From: Irpex lacteus
Taxonomy: Eukaryota; Basidiomycota; Agaricomycetes; Polyporales; Irpicaceae
Assembly: GCA_001986395.2 (NCBI GenBank)
Contig: MQVO02000006.1
Location: 868,001-932,000 of the forward strand
Length of the DNA stretch: 64,000 nucleotides
Reading direction: 5' to 3'
This document shows, piece after piece, positions 51,501 through 63,783 of this stretch (position 1 is the first letter of the stretch; every line of letters starts with the position of its first letter). The notes under the pieces are model-generated. The model did not search any database and had not been told where the DNA came from. It was given only the letters and a program-made list of their open reading frames with translations. Position numbers and translations under genes: made by a program.

Positions 51501-54478
51501 TGATGTCGTCCCAGAATCCCATAGAATCCAAGTTTGATGCGGGTATGGTCGACGCCCTCAACGCAGAGATCGCCTTGGGAACTGTGGCAAATGTACAAGA
51601 CGGCATCCAGTGGCTAGGCTACACCTACCTGTTTGTCCGTATGCGGAAGAACCCTTTGCAATACGGTGAGCTTTCTATGTGATCCGACACCAATTTCGTT
51701 CTGACAATGCCCAGGGATTCCATGGGACGATGTTGTTTCGGACCCTAATCTCGGTAACAAACGTAGTCAGCTCGTTCAAGCGGCTGCAAAACTCTTGAGC
51801 GAGGATCGCATGATTGCGTTTGACAGGCATGCAAAAACCTTCACCATAACAGACCTTGGCAGGATAGCTGCGAAATATTATATTCGTTACAAGTCAATAG
51901 AGGTATTCAACGAGAAGATGAAGCCGAAAATGACAGAGGCAGATGTACTCTCTATGTTGTGCAAGAGTACAGAGGTAAGGGGACTTCCAGTACGCCTCGT
52001 CATGGTACTAATCGCTTCGTCCCAACAGTTCGAGCAGATCCAAGTGCGAGAAAATGAGCTGCCAGAACTGGAGCTCTTTATGGAGGCGATACCATGTGCC
52101 GTCGAGGTTCGTGTGCCAGTTATCTTTGTGACTTTGTCTGACGTTTTGCAAGGGAGGAACAGACACCTCCGCTGGGAAAGTGAACATTCTTTTGCAGGCT
52201 TACATTTCCAATTATCGTCCTCAGGACTTCGCCCTGGTATCCGACCAGTCTTATGCTGCACAGAACGGCGGACGAATCGCGCGCGCACTCCTCGAGATTG
52301 CTATCAGCAAGAAGTGGGGGAACGTTAGCGCAGTCCTCATGGGCATCAGCAAGTCCATAGAGAAACGACTTTGGGCCTTCGACCAGCCTTTGAAGCAATT
52401 CCCGTTGAAGGCCGAGGCTTTCTATAACATTGAACGGTTCGCCGATGAATACGCCCCTGCTGAGCTTGCAGCCATGAGCGCAGCTGAACTCGGAGAGCTC
52501 ATCCACATGAACGAACGCCATGGTGCAGCCGTTCGTGACGCCGCAAAGAAGTTTCCCACCGCGCATATAACATATGGCCTTCGTCCCTTAGGCCCTGACG
52601 TCTTGAAGATCGCGGTTCACGTTCGGCGAGCCTTCACGTGGGACAACAAAGTCCATGGATCGGTCGAACCGTTCTGGCTTTGGGTGGAAGCTCATGACTC
52701 TGCGACAATTTACCAGTTATCTCACCTGATCTTCCGGCCAACAACCGATACACTTGATGTCGACTTCGTTATTGCAATCCCAAACGGACAGCCGCCTCCG
52801 TCTGCAATTATACGGTTCGTTTCCGATAGGTGGATGGGAGCAGAGGAGGAAGTCACGGTCTCATTTGACGACCTTGTGATGCCCTCATTAAACGACTGTC
52901 ACTGTCCCCGACTCGACATCCCATTCTTATCGCTGGATGTCCTGCAAGATCATTTACTGCAAGACGTATTCGCACGAAGACTTTCCACGTTGAACGCTCT
53001 ACAATCACAAATGTTCTGGAGTTTGACATACACTCGTCTTCATTCCTTGGTGTGCGCCCCTACGGGTTGCGGGAAATCGGCGATTGGGCAATTGGTAATC
53101 TGGTACGTTTGAGAAGCTATGTTCGATTCCAATACCTAACTATATTCGTCACAGGAAATCCTTGACGAAACCTGGCGCGTGGGCGTTAGTGGTTACGCCA
53201 CGAAGAAGCGTGCTCTCTGAAGTCTTATCTGAGCTGCGCCCAGTTTCCCATGTTATGGGAGTCAAAATCGAAATCCTCGATGCCGATTCATCCCTCCACG
53301 CGCCTTCTGCCAAGACTATCCGATTAGTGACAGCTCAGAACCTCTTATCCATCCTCTCCAAACGCTCGCCCAAACACCAAACTGACATGCTGCAAGGCTT
53401 GCGTCTCGTCGTCTGTGAAAACCTCGAACTTCTTCAAGCTCCCTACGAATTGGCGATCTCCATTCTTCTACACGCAACACAACAATTTCCGACAAGATAT
53501 ATTGGATTTTCGAGCTCCCTCAACGATCCGTCCGACCTGGCGGCGTGGCTAGGCGTCGACCCTTCAGCACTACACAGCTTTACGCCTAGTGACCGTGACC
53601 AATATTTGACCACGTCGACGCACACGTTCACAATTCCTCAGTCCGCAGCACTGTTCAAAGCCATGGCGAAACCTGCTCACACAGCGATCCAATCGGCACC
53701 TGGCGAACCGGCTATAGTGTTCATCCCATCCCGCGCGCAATGCAAACCCATTGCTTTGGACCTCATCACGCAGTGTGCACTCGAGATGCAGACTGCCTCA
53801 GGCTATCTTTCGGATGAAGTCTCCTCGGACGCTCTAGACGTTTATCTCACGCGTCTACAAGATCGAAGTCTGGTCGATTTTGTCACACGGGGCGTTGGGT
53901 TCTATCATGAAGGACTGACGAAGCAGGACCGGGCACTTTTGCTGGAGCTATACGCGGAGGGGATTGTCCGTGTGCTCATCGTCCCGAGGGACGCATGCTG
54001 GTCATTACCTGTGCGGGCGGGAACCGTTGTGGTCATGGGTACGCAGTATTTTCACGTGAGCGGGAAGGATGGAGAGGAGCGACAGTTGAGGGACTATCCG
54101 CTTGAGGAGCTGGTGAGGATGCAGGGACGTGCGGTAAGGCACATTGGTGGAGGTCACTTCCATCTGTTCTGTCAATCGGAGGCAAAGGATACGTTTATGC
54201 GGTTCTTGACGGAAGGCCTGCCACTCGAGTCGAAACTGCTTGAGACAGACGACTTGAGGACATGGTATCGTGAGACTCGGGACACCGGGGGATTCAGCAG
54301 CAGGCAAGACGGCGCGGACGCATTGTCGTTTACATTCCTCGCCAGACGGCTAGAGAGTAATCCAGCATACTACGACGTACCTCCAGAATTATCTATCGAC
54401 GAGAGAATATCTCGAGTCGTTGACGATTTGGAAACTAGTTCTCTGGGGTCGATGGCGATTGTAACCCACGATAGATAA
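48546..54478 (+). CDS. SLH1: Slh1/ASCC3-like Ski2-family helicase with degenerate second cassette
   Basis: Start [20 protein letters not shown]. Cassette 1 is complete: motif [67 protein letters not shown], then winged helix and a Sec63 unit ([20 protein letters not shown]). Cassette 2 keeps P-loop [10 protein letters not shown], but motif II is VVCENLELL instead of DExH, motif VI is [11 protein letters not shown], and the gene ends [18 protein letters not shown] with a short tail. The second Sec63 unit is missing, so the protein (about 1,600 residues) is clearly shorter than yeast Slh1 or human ASCC3. Slh1 clears collided ribosomes in the RQC-trigger complex. About 20 small introns; the ones I checked keep frame. 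The intron after residue Gln near 49,100 seems to use a GC donor or a weak GTGGCA donor. Confidence 0.85.
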
Positions 54479-54564
54479 AATACTAATACATATCCAGTAT
54501 GTGCATTCCGTGCACTCTATCAATTCTCACAGTACAAATCATGATACTACACGCTACCCATCGT

Positions 54565-56453
54565 TCACTTTTTCAAGTAATGCACGAGCTTTTGCAAGCG
54601 CTCTCCGGCATGACGGAGGGTGTCAAGATCTTTGCAGAAAGCGAACCGAGCATAATTTTCACCGATGTTCACGTGCTCTTCGCAGTAGAACTGGCATTTC
54701 GATTTCAGCAAAAGAGGTCCATAGAGAGAAAACGAAGATGTCTTACCTCGCTGACCGGGATGGAAGAAACGCCAATTTCCATGGCAATGAACCAGCAAGC
54801 CCTAGATGCTCGTGTTATCTAGCCGGAATATACGTAGGCTGCTAACAAAAACGTACCTGAAGTCTCGCCCACGTCCTTGCACGCTCTCAGGGAAAGGATA
54901 ATCATCCGGCCATGTCAGCTTCGAGATATCCTAGAATGCCACGGAGAATACGTGAGAAAACCTCACACCATCACGGATCGACCTATCACTTACCAACAGC
55001 AGGAAGTACGTTCCCTCCGGAAGCGTGTAACGCATCCCGATCTTATCGAATGCGTCCGCGAGAACTTGCCTACGGGCGTAGTACTCTTCACGCTGAGTCT
55101 CAAGGAACTTGCGTTTCTCCATTTCCTCGAGACCAGCGGCGACGGCTTCTTGCATAGGCGAGTTCGAGCAGAAAACGATACGCGTTGTAGCGGCGAGAGT
55201 GGGCTGCATGATCCAAGAGGGACCAATAAGCCAACCGATTCGCCATCCAGTAGCTGCGAACATCTCTGTTTGGGGTTGATGATGATGAGTGAGAAGTGGT
55301 GGGAATTGAGTTAGTATCATGTCGGATGCTTGGTAAGATACGAGTGATACGCACTTCCGGCGGACTGGACTGTGACAGTTCTGTCCCACATGCCTGGCAG
55401 GGTGGCAAAGCGAATGTGCTCCTTTCCGTCGAAAACGAGGGAATCGTACTAAGTGATGCGCGGTTTATGTCAGAGGCCGTTGAAAGCGGAGCATACGGAA
55501 TACCTACCACTTCGTCTGAGATAACTAGCAAGTTGTGCTCTTCGGCGAGTGAAGCAATATGCTCGAGCTCTGCGCGCGTGAACACCTTGCCAACAGGGTT
55601 GTGAGGCGTGTTAAGCATTATGATTTTGGTGCGAGGCGTGATCGCTCGTCTGGTCTAGGGATAAGCGACAGGTGAGGTATACAAAGCCACTGACATACCG
55701 GAGCTCGTCAAAGTCGATCTTCCAGTCATCACTGGTTGGCTTAGGCTTGGTTGCGTCTGGGTGAAGTGGGACATAGACCGGAACGCCACCATTGAACACG
55801 ATCGATGCAAGGTACTGGTCGAAGAATGGCTCGAACATGATAACCTCATCTCCGGGATTCAGGAACGCTGTTAACACGGAATACTGCCCTGCAACGTCCC
55901 TGTCAAAACGTGCATGTAAAGTGGGCTCGTGTTGACTTACCCTCATTGGCGCCGCTGGTGACCAGTATCTCAGATTCGATATCCAGGTCGCGCCCAAGTC
56001 CGAACTGCGGGCCAAAGACCCTCGCGATGGCCTGACGCAGACGCGGACGACCCTTGGGGTGAGAGTAGTGGTTTGCGACGACTGTAGCCAGAGCCTCTGA
56101 AGCAGCATCCTTGATCCATTGAGGAGGCGAGAAGTTCATGTAACCTTGACCAAGGTTAATGCAATCCGCGGGGAGGTTTGCAGCACTGCAATGTGTCGTG
56201 TCAGGGTATGTTGTCAGACGATCGAAACCCGGGGTACGTACTTGAAGATAGACCACACATCTTGTGCTAAAGCTCGTCCGTCCTCGAGACGTTTAGCCCG
56301 AGTGATCATGTCGACGCGGTTTTTGGCAGCGCCGTTCACTCCGTTAGTGGCCATGTTTCGTCTTGTCGCAGTGGTTGCACGCAGAGGTGATCTTGTGAGG
56401 AAATTGTTGAAAAGCGGTCTGGAGAGCGAGGGTATAAAACGAGTCAGACTCAT
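54565..56453 (-). CDS. BNA3: kynurenine aminotransferase-like PLP enzyme (Bna3 type)
   Basis: The start MSLTRFIPSLSRPLFNNFLT (56453) looks like a mitochondrial presequence; a second Met (MATNGVNGAAK) at 56354 would give a cytosolic form. Class I aminotransferase blocks: NLGQGYMNFSPPQWI, NHYSHPKGRPRLRQAIAR, ILVTSGANEGQYSVLTAF, IMLNTPHNPVGKVFTRAE, LVISDEVYDSLVFDG, SAGKMFAATGWRIGWLIGP (PLP Lys) and the C-terminal ENYARFAFCKDLDTL (Arg for the carboxylate). Bna3-type enzymes convert kynurenine to kynurenate and also act on glutamine or cysteine-S conjugates. The stop lies 86 bp from the convergent helicase stop. The substrate is inferred from family resemblance. Confidence 0.88.
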
Positions 56454-56572
56454 AAGAGATTTGGAATCGGACTCGAGTGCCCACGCCCTCCGGCTTTCCT
56501 CGTAAATGACTGGCAGGTTCTGTTAGGCGCCATGATTGCAACTCAATTCTTGCGCAACAATACTCTCATCTG

Positions 56573-56757
56573 ATGTTATGTTCCAGTAATCACCTCCAGA
56601 AGATCTTCATTTTTTGTGCTTGCTCTGCGCTGGCCACACTAGCAAGCAGCGGCCTCTACGCTCGCCAGCACCGACGCCTCGATCAAACAATATACAACCC
56701 ACACGAGTTTATTGTGGGGAACAACACGTGTAGAGTGCGATTGGCGTTCGGAATCAA
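56573..56757 (+). CDS. candidate first exon of a small secreted protein
   Basis: MLCSSNHLQKIFIFCACSAL opens a signal-peptide-like segment (hydrophobic core IFIFCACSALATLASS) followed by RQHRRLDQTIYNPHEF and VGNNTCRVRLAFG, then a good GTAAGT donor at 56758. I cannot find a convincing next exon, so the gene may be tiny, broken or not real. Confidence 0.25.
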
Positions 56758-59700
56758 GTAAGTACCTACCAAACCAGATCCAGTGCTCTCCTCGTAATCA
56801 AAGATACACCACCCCGCTGATGTCGCCGACGGCAGTATATAGATAACGCAGGGCGCACATCGTCTCAGCACTGCAGCTGATACAAAGGTAGCAACCATTG
56901 CGTCTGATGTAGGCTCGCCAAGCGACATTGCATAACCCAGAGGATACTATGTACTCCAGTCCTGGTGACAATACTGATCGCCGCTGTGGAAGATTTTCAC
57001 GCTGCGCGCCCAGCAACTTGAAATGCAGAAGTCGGAATGAGAGGATGCATAGATCGTCGTGCATGGAAGACGTCAACCAACGTGCAGTACGAATAATTCT
57101 TGAGCAGAACACAACTACGCCCGGCCGAGTAAGTATAAGTAGTATCCTAAAAGGTCGTAAGTAGCACTCACCGTTACTTAATACTACTAGACGACATTGT
57201 TGACGTTGACTCAAGCTTCTGGTAGACTGGTACACCGTGTTGCGTCTAGAGGACCACGGGGACAGGTTCGTGAGGCATGTCCGAGTCGTCAAGGTGCTGA
57301 GCAATTGTGGGCCCGATGGCGTTCATTCGAAGTGATAAGCTGTAGTACCGCTTCGTAATAAGGGCGGTTGCTGAGCGAACTTGTGTGTCAACATGGAGTC
57401 AGTCGAAGTCACCTCGTAGAACCGAGACAGTCGCATCGAAGAGCTTATCCTGGCGCCGCCGAGATGTGAGACCGCGTAAGCGAGGGCAGTACCTTCGAGG
57501 TTTACGCGCGTAGGAGGGTGAGGAGATGAGACTCGTAGTCAGAGGAGCGTAGGAGGTAAGTGTCGCAGGAGGCTGCTTCAACGAGTCAATCGATATATGG
57601 CCACCTTGAAGCACTGTTCGAGAGGGTGGGGAGAAGAGATGGCGGATAAGTAGACAGGGAGCTTATGCATATGAACTTAGTACGACTGAACGAGACTGAC
57701 AAAGACTGTTGATCGTTGTGTGCAATATTCCATATTGTAAGCCACTGAACGATAAGGCTGCCAGGTGTAACGAGGTGTTAGTCAAGCGATCGAGACATGA
57801 GTATCAAGCGCGAACTAGCGGCTGAAAAGGAGGACTTTTCGATTGCTGTGCCACTTACAGCTCATCAAGATTGCTACAGACCAGCCTGAGACGACCCTGC
57901 ACGTCACTGCAAGTGATCGCCTGGGATGCTTCTCTCCGACACTAAAATTTGTAGCGGGATGAGAACGCGAAGCACATAAAGGGGGCGTACCACGCTTGTG
58001 TTGATCAAAGTGTCACTGCTTTCGCGTGGTCGAGGACAGAGTTGACTGACCTCGGCGATGTTTATTTACAGATCTCGAATCTTGTGGCAGCTGCTGAGGG
58101 ACCCACACCTGGTCCTCTGATATTGCGCCATCGTCGTTTAGGCCGCCCTTCAGGCCTCAGGCCTCAGGCAGAGAGAACACTCGTGTACAGCCCTGAGTAG
58201 AAGGGAAGTATTCGAACATCTGTACAACTCACAGGGCGGCAGCGGTCCTGCTATCTTGGGCGTTGTAGGTAAGCACACATGGAGGTGGTCGAAGCGATAC
58301 GAGTTCTGGAGCGGAAGTCGTCTAAGACCACATTGGATTGTTGTTAGAGGGGTAGATATCCATATGACCAACCTTCAAGGAAACTCGCCTCAGCGCGTGA
58401 TTTTCAACTTCTTGTGTCATATAGGGTTAAATCCCTAGGAGACTGTCCACTGGGAAAGAGATAGATATCATTGTTCCGACGGACCGCATCTAGGTGTATC
58501 GTGTCTTCAGTGGAAACCTGTATATCCTGGGTGTCGCGCTAACGAAGCGCGGTATGTTCTGGAATGCCGTAGAGTAGTACAGGTCATATGGCAGTGCGAC
58601 GGAGAATCAATGGTAATGTGTACCTGCGAGACTCCGATGACTGTGGTTGCGCTATTGTATGTTCTATCAATTAGACGGCCCGGAACTCGAGGTATATGCA
58701 GTGGAGGAGGAAGCCCGTTTGAACTAGAATCAAGTCGTTTGCTACAGTTTGAGCAATTGAGATTGAGTAGCTTGAGTCATGGCGTGAGACCATGCAGAGG
58801 GGCGTGGTATATTGATATCGTACGGTACCTTGGATAATTTTGAAGATGAAGCTCGTTCGGTTTGTTATGTGACGTAGAAAGCGCATCCACGGTGATCCAA
58901 TTCGTACGAAGTACGCCTCGTTTTTGCCATGCGCACAATGCATGCGACGTCTTTCAGACCATGGTTGAGATCTCCTACACGGACTAGACCGACCTTGCAA
59001 CAGGAGTCAGCTTGAGTACATTCCATTGGCTAAGATAAAGTAGTACAGATGGTGCCTACCTTGGCCTATTTAGGTGCACCCAAAGTGGCCACAGACTGCC
59101 ACAAAGGAAAGTTCTCGTACCTTTTGACGGGTCGAAAGGCCGGTGATGATGACTGCGAGACCTACGATCGTAGTACACATGGTGCACCTAAAACTGTCAT
59201 TTGCTGGAGGAGAGGGCCGTGTCAGTCCACACATACCGTGTGACGGGGTCAAACCTCGAGGATATGACCTAAAGGCGTTTGGGCGATGTGCTAGGTTATC
59301 CTGGCGACGGGTCAAGCTCGCTTGCATGAGCGACGAACGGATGCTAAGACATGGTGGGCATCACCATGTAAGGTAGTGAGGTTGCCACGACTATTAAACC
59401 CTGGCACATCTTCGCGGTTTCGCTTTCCTCGAGATCACGGAAAGTGGGACTGAGGTGGCAGGTGATTCATGTCTAAGAGCTGAGTTATTCAAAGCTATTC
59501 ACAGAAACAGGTCAGAAGACCTATTTTGTCAGAGGTTGTGAAATGGAACCGGCGGCATACTCATTCTGAAGTCTGAAAACTCCGGACGAGCCGTGCGCAG
59601 CTTACTTCATGATCTGAATAGCATGGTTGACGGTTAGACCTCCGTGCACTGGACAAAACAGGGCTGTCTTTCCCATGACGGTCCCGGTCAACGGTGTGTT

Positions 59701-60980
59701 GGTATATGTAGCAGCATGGAGCTGCCGCTCGCCACGAAGCTATAGAAGATCCCTGCTTGCCTCTGCTTGCGTGATATTTCGAGTTATCTTCGAGATGAAG
59801 GGTCGCATGAAGGCTAGAAGGTGACCATGATCCCGGCGGACGCAGTTCAGTGTCGAAACCGCGGCTTATCAGATACCAAACAATGTTCCCGGCCTCTGAT
59901 TCGGTGTCTACACCATCAGATCTCTACGATCCGCCCATGCCCGATGTGATCTCGGTCTGAGTTTCTCTCCCATGTGGAAAGCGTTGCAGTGCTCGTCTTC
60001 GACGACGTTCAGCCATTATGCTCCTGTCCACCGCAACCACCGCCTCATCTCGACCGTGCAACAGACATCAAATACGATGACCGCTGTAAATTTGCGTCTT
60101 TGCAATAATTGTTCGAATTGCGTAAACCTAGGCTATCCACGTTGTTGTCACTTCCAAAGTTGACATAGACCGGCGCCATGTTATCAGCGTGTTGGTGGCC
60201 TATTGGGCTGCTCTGATCTGCAGGTGAGTCTCTATGATCTTCTCAAAGGCTGTACACTCAGATACCGTCAAGTTTCTAAGGAAATCCTGCTCTACTTGAT
60301 TGCCCAAGCTCGAGATCACGACTTGCTTCGTGGCGTAGTGCTGTCGGGATTCTGTCCTTACGCAATGACATCCATGTGGCACCATGGCGGTCTCAAATTC
60401 GAGCACGCGTATCTAGCGAAAGAAGCTCAGCTCTCAGCATAATCTTTACTATCCTTGTCTACAGTCGATTTAGGTCACGGCCGCGAATTTAGTGATTGGC
60501 TCTTCCGATAGTACATGCTGCACCCCGAAGCAAGACCGCACACTCCCGAAACATAACCGTCCATATCGTCCGTTGCGAGCCAAACATAGTACGTACGATC
60601 CTCCCCGATTCATCCCTTTTTGGTAGCTTAACAAGCTCGAATTTGAGTGTTCCCCTAGGCTTTCTTCGGTATTTAGTCCATACACTTCGACCCCGCACAC
60701 GTCTGGGGTTGAATATCCGAATTTACGAAGACGTTTAGCCATCTTCCATCGTGCAGGTCATCCTTGCAACCCTTTTTGGATCGACTTGCAGTACCTTTTC
60801 GGCCACATGGACCATTGATTCTATCGAGTACCGTCGTCATTTGCCCCGATACTGTGGTCATGCCCAGCATCGCATTTCCTTGCGGTATCCCTTTTCTTTG
60901 CAGAATACGGTTTTCCCAATCTTTCAGGTTTGAGTGACGCTCAGTCGCCTTGAGCTTCTGAACGGGCTCAGGGCACGAGT
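56758..60980. other. gene-poor region of about 4.2 kb
   Basis: No frame longer than 168 codons and none resembles a family. Many short inverted and direct words occur, for instance TTTAGGTGCACC at 59,069 with its inverse GGTGCACCTAAA near 59,181, TAGTACA-ATGGTGC in both halves (59,041 and 59,171) and CAGGCCT tandem copies at about 58,152. It could be worn-out repeat DNA or hold non-coding transcripts; I cannot tell which. Confidence 0.5.
59041..59192. repeat. small repeat structure with direct and inverted arms
   Basis: TAGTACAGATGGTGC (59041-) recurs as TAGTACACATGGTGC (59171-). TTTAGGTGCACC (59069-) is inverted at 59,181-59,192. It may be the remains of a small transposable element, but no clean target duplication is seen. 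Confidence 0.35.
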
Positions 60981-60988
60981 TATAAATA
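60981..60988 (+). promoter_or_regulatory. TATA box of the ferric reductase gene
   Basis: TATAAATA, 66 bp upstream of the ATG at 61047, the usual fungal spacing, followed by a CT-rich leader. Confidence 0.6.
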
Positions 60989-61046
60989 CGAAGCGTCCCT
61001 CCTCCCTGTTCCCCAGCTCTGCTCATTTACCACGCTCCGCTTTGCA

Positions 61047-63354
61047 ATGGCCTCGCCGCTCATCCTCGAAGCCACGCCTTCTAAGGCCGACAGATTGCTC
61101 AAGGCTACGCAACAGCGCAAGTACGTCAAGGACCTATGGATCCTGTTGGGAAGCATTCTCGCTCTCCTTACGGTCATCCGCGTCCTCCGCCTTCTCTACT
61201 CCCTGATGTTCTCTGCGAAGCGTATCAATGCGTCGGCCGACCCCGCAACTCCCTCTACCCCTTCAGAGAAGGTTGACCCTGAGGCACTCAACAAGACTGG
61301 GAACGGTAAGGCATCTTTCAGAAGATTGCACGCCGCCTTCCTTTCCGCCTTCCGTGTGGTGGCTTTCCGTTTGAACATTCCGGTTGGTCCTGGTGCGAAA
61401 ATGAATGTAGCAGAGTCGTTGTTTGTCTTTGGATACATCGCCATCATGCTCGTACTCTGCTTCATTGATAGTGAGTACCTTTAATCATGGACACGGTCGA
61501 AATCGTATAATGCTCATCATCGAATCTTTTCCCGAGAACAGCGGAGGGCCTCAACAAGTACTTCTGGCAAGACAGGGCAGCGCATCTTGCGTCGTGCCAG
61601 CTGCCTCTTATTGTTGCGTTGGCTGGCAAGAACAACATCATTTCATGTGAGCTCAGTTACTACATCCACTTCAAGTATATAATACTAACGTACGAGTGAC
61701 TATTAGTCTTCACTGGTGTACCACATGAGAAGGTGAGTGTTCACCTTCTATATGAACGTACGATCCTGACCCATAGTGATAGCTAAACATAATTCACCGC
61801 GCGTCTGCACGGACATGTCTCCTGTTCTTATGGATTCACGCCATCACCCGCGGTGCTTCGGGGTGAGCGCTGTCGTTGTTCACATACGAGCCGCATGTCG
61901 CTTACAATCTTTCCAGCCTTCCCGAGAAATTTGATTTCTCACATGGTTGGATTCGATGGGGTGCCGTGGGACTTGTGGCATTCACTCTCACCACTATCCT
62001 GTCTGTGCGACCGATCCGCAACATCGCTTTCGAGTTCTTCTTGATCTCGCACATCATCCTTGTCGCGTGAGTAATTCAGTGTGACGTGATAGTCATTTGT
62101 GCTAACGTCTCGCGGGGCTACAGACTCTTCATCATCGGTGGATACCTTCATGCACGTGAGGTTGAGTACGTTGCTGTTCTTACCCTGATCAATGTCTTAC
62201 GGCTGGCTAATTCTTCTTATCTGTGACAGCTTTGGTGATTACTTTTGGCCTGCGCTCGTCATCTGGGCTTTCGATCGCGTTCTGCGTGGTTTACGTCTTC
62301 TATGGAACAATCGGTTCAAGGTTTCAGGAGATCACCACGAATGCAAGGCCACTGTAGAACTTCTTTCGGATGACACTGTGCGCCTCACTCTGCGACGTCG
62401 TTTCAACTGGCGCCCGGGCCAACACGCATACGTTGTCCTTCCAACTATCTCTACCCTCCCAACTGAAGCCCATCCGTTCACGATTGCGAGCGCTGCTAAC
62501 AAGCTTGACGGAACAGAGGCCGCCTTTGGTGAGGAAAGGGATGTCTCTTTCATCATCAGGGGTCGGGAAGGCTTTACTGGTAGACTAAGGGAGCATGCCA
62601 AGAATGGAAAGACCGCGACCGTGCCCGCGTTCGTAGATGGGCCATACGGATGTCCGCCCGACCTCACGCGATATTCGACATCTATCTTGGTGGCAGGAGG
62701 CTCTGGCGTGTCCTACACGTTGCCGCTATTGCTCAATCTTGTCAGCAAAGCACGAGCGGGTACCTCTGCTGTTAGAAGGGTGATATTCGTCTGGTCCGTT
62801 CGCGATGCTGGTAAGTGGAATGAACTCCTGCAGCTCTCATCATCAACTCATACGTTGGCGCCCATAGATCACATCAAATGGATTTCTAAAGTTCTCACTG
62901 AAGCACTCGTCGCGGCGCAGCCAACGAATTTGCATGTTGAGGCCAGGCTATATATCACCGGCCCTTCCGCGCCCACTTTTGAGTCCCGGGAAGCGGTGTT
63001 CGATACCGATACTTCGGAATCACCCACTCCCGCGAACCCAAGCTCAGAAAAAGACGTCAAGCTGCCCTTGTACCACTCCTTGCAGATTATGCATGGGCGA
63101 CCAAGTATAAGGAAGATCCTGCAAGAAGAGATTACTTCTGCTCAAGGCCCTGTTTCTGTTGATGGTAAGGGATTTTATACTCAGAATACCAATGATGAGT
63201 TACTGACTTTACCCTATCCGTAGTTGCTGGTCCTTCCGGTTTGTCTCAGTCTGTTGCGAAAGCCCTCGCGTCTAACCTCACGAGCCCGCTGAGCGTGCTA
63301 CGGGGTACACCATCAGTCACTCTACATACGGAAACTTTTGGCATGACGAAATAA
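61047..63354 (+). CDS. ferric/cupric reductase (FRE family flavocytochrome)
   Basis: A start MASPLILEATPSKADRLLKA with a first helix (WILLGSILALLTVIRVLRLL), then five to six more helices. Two heme pairs have 14-residue spacing: IIHRASARTCLLFLWIHA and ISHIILVALFIIGGYLHA. The FAD block is AHPFTIASAANKLDG preceded by FNWRPGQHAYVVLP, and the NADPH block VAGGSGVSYTLPLLL follows; the end is HTETFGMTK. Such enzymes reduce extracellular Fe3+/Cu2+ with cytosolic NADPH for iron uptake or Fenton chemistry. Exons splice in frame through several 50-70 nt introns; the C-terminal exon begins near 63,223. The long region between NADPH block and C-terminus (SESPTPANPSSE) is a flexible insertion. Metal preference cannot be read from the sequence. 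Confidence 0.9.
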
Positions 63355-63783
63355 TTACTCCCTCTCCTGCGTGTTTCCTATTCACGCTCGCCTTATCACG
63401 CATTCTTCACGCACATCCATGTATTGTTACGTTCATAGACTTTCAACGCCCCTTCCTAGACTTGTAGCACTTTTATCGGGATAGCACTTCCAGACGTCAT
63501 GGTACGATTAATGTCATTTCATGTTGATTTCGCGGACGCTGCAATCTCAGCGAGTATTGGCCTGCCTGAACGTCGACGAACACCACATTCCTTTCTAGGC
63601 TCTGCACCGGTGCGTTATGTAATCGATCGAAATCATTAAAGCTTCCGTCCCGTCAAACCGTGCTGAATGGGCGCCTTTCACTTTCGGTGAATAATATCGT
63701 CACAGCGGGGAAGCTGAAGTTTGGTCGTGCACCGTGTCTTTCATCACGACCACCACCACATCGACAGCTGGCATTTTAGTGGA
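63355..63783. other. intergenic region between ferric reductase and the edge gene
   Basis: About 430 bp with the reductase 3' UTR and the promoter of the next gene. No clear element seen. Confidence 0.4.

Noticed and set aside
56798..57304. 168-codon minus-strand frame in the gene-poor island
   Set aside because: Composition (many Cys, Arg, Leu) looks random; no conserved motif and no plausible promoter.
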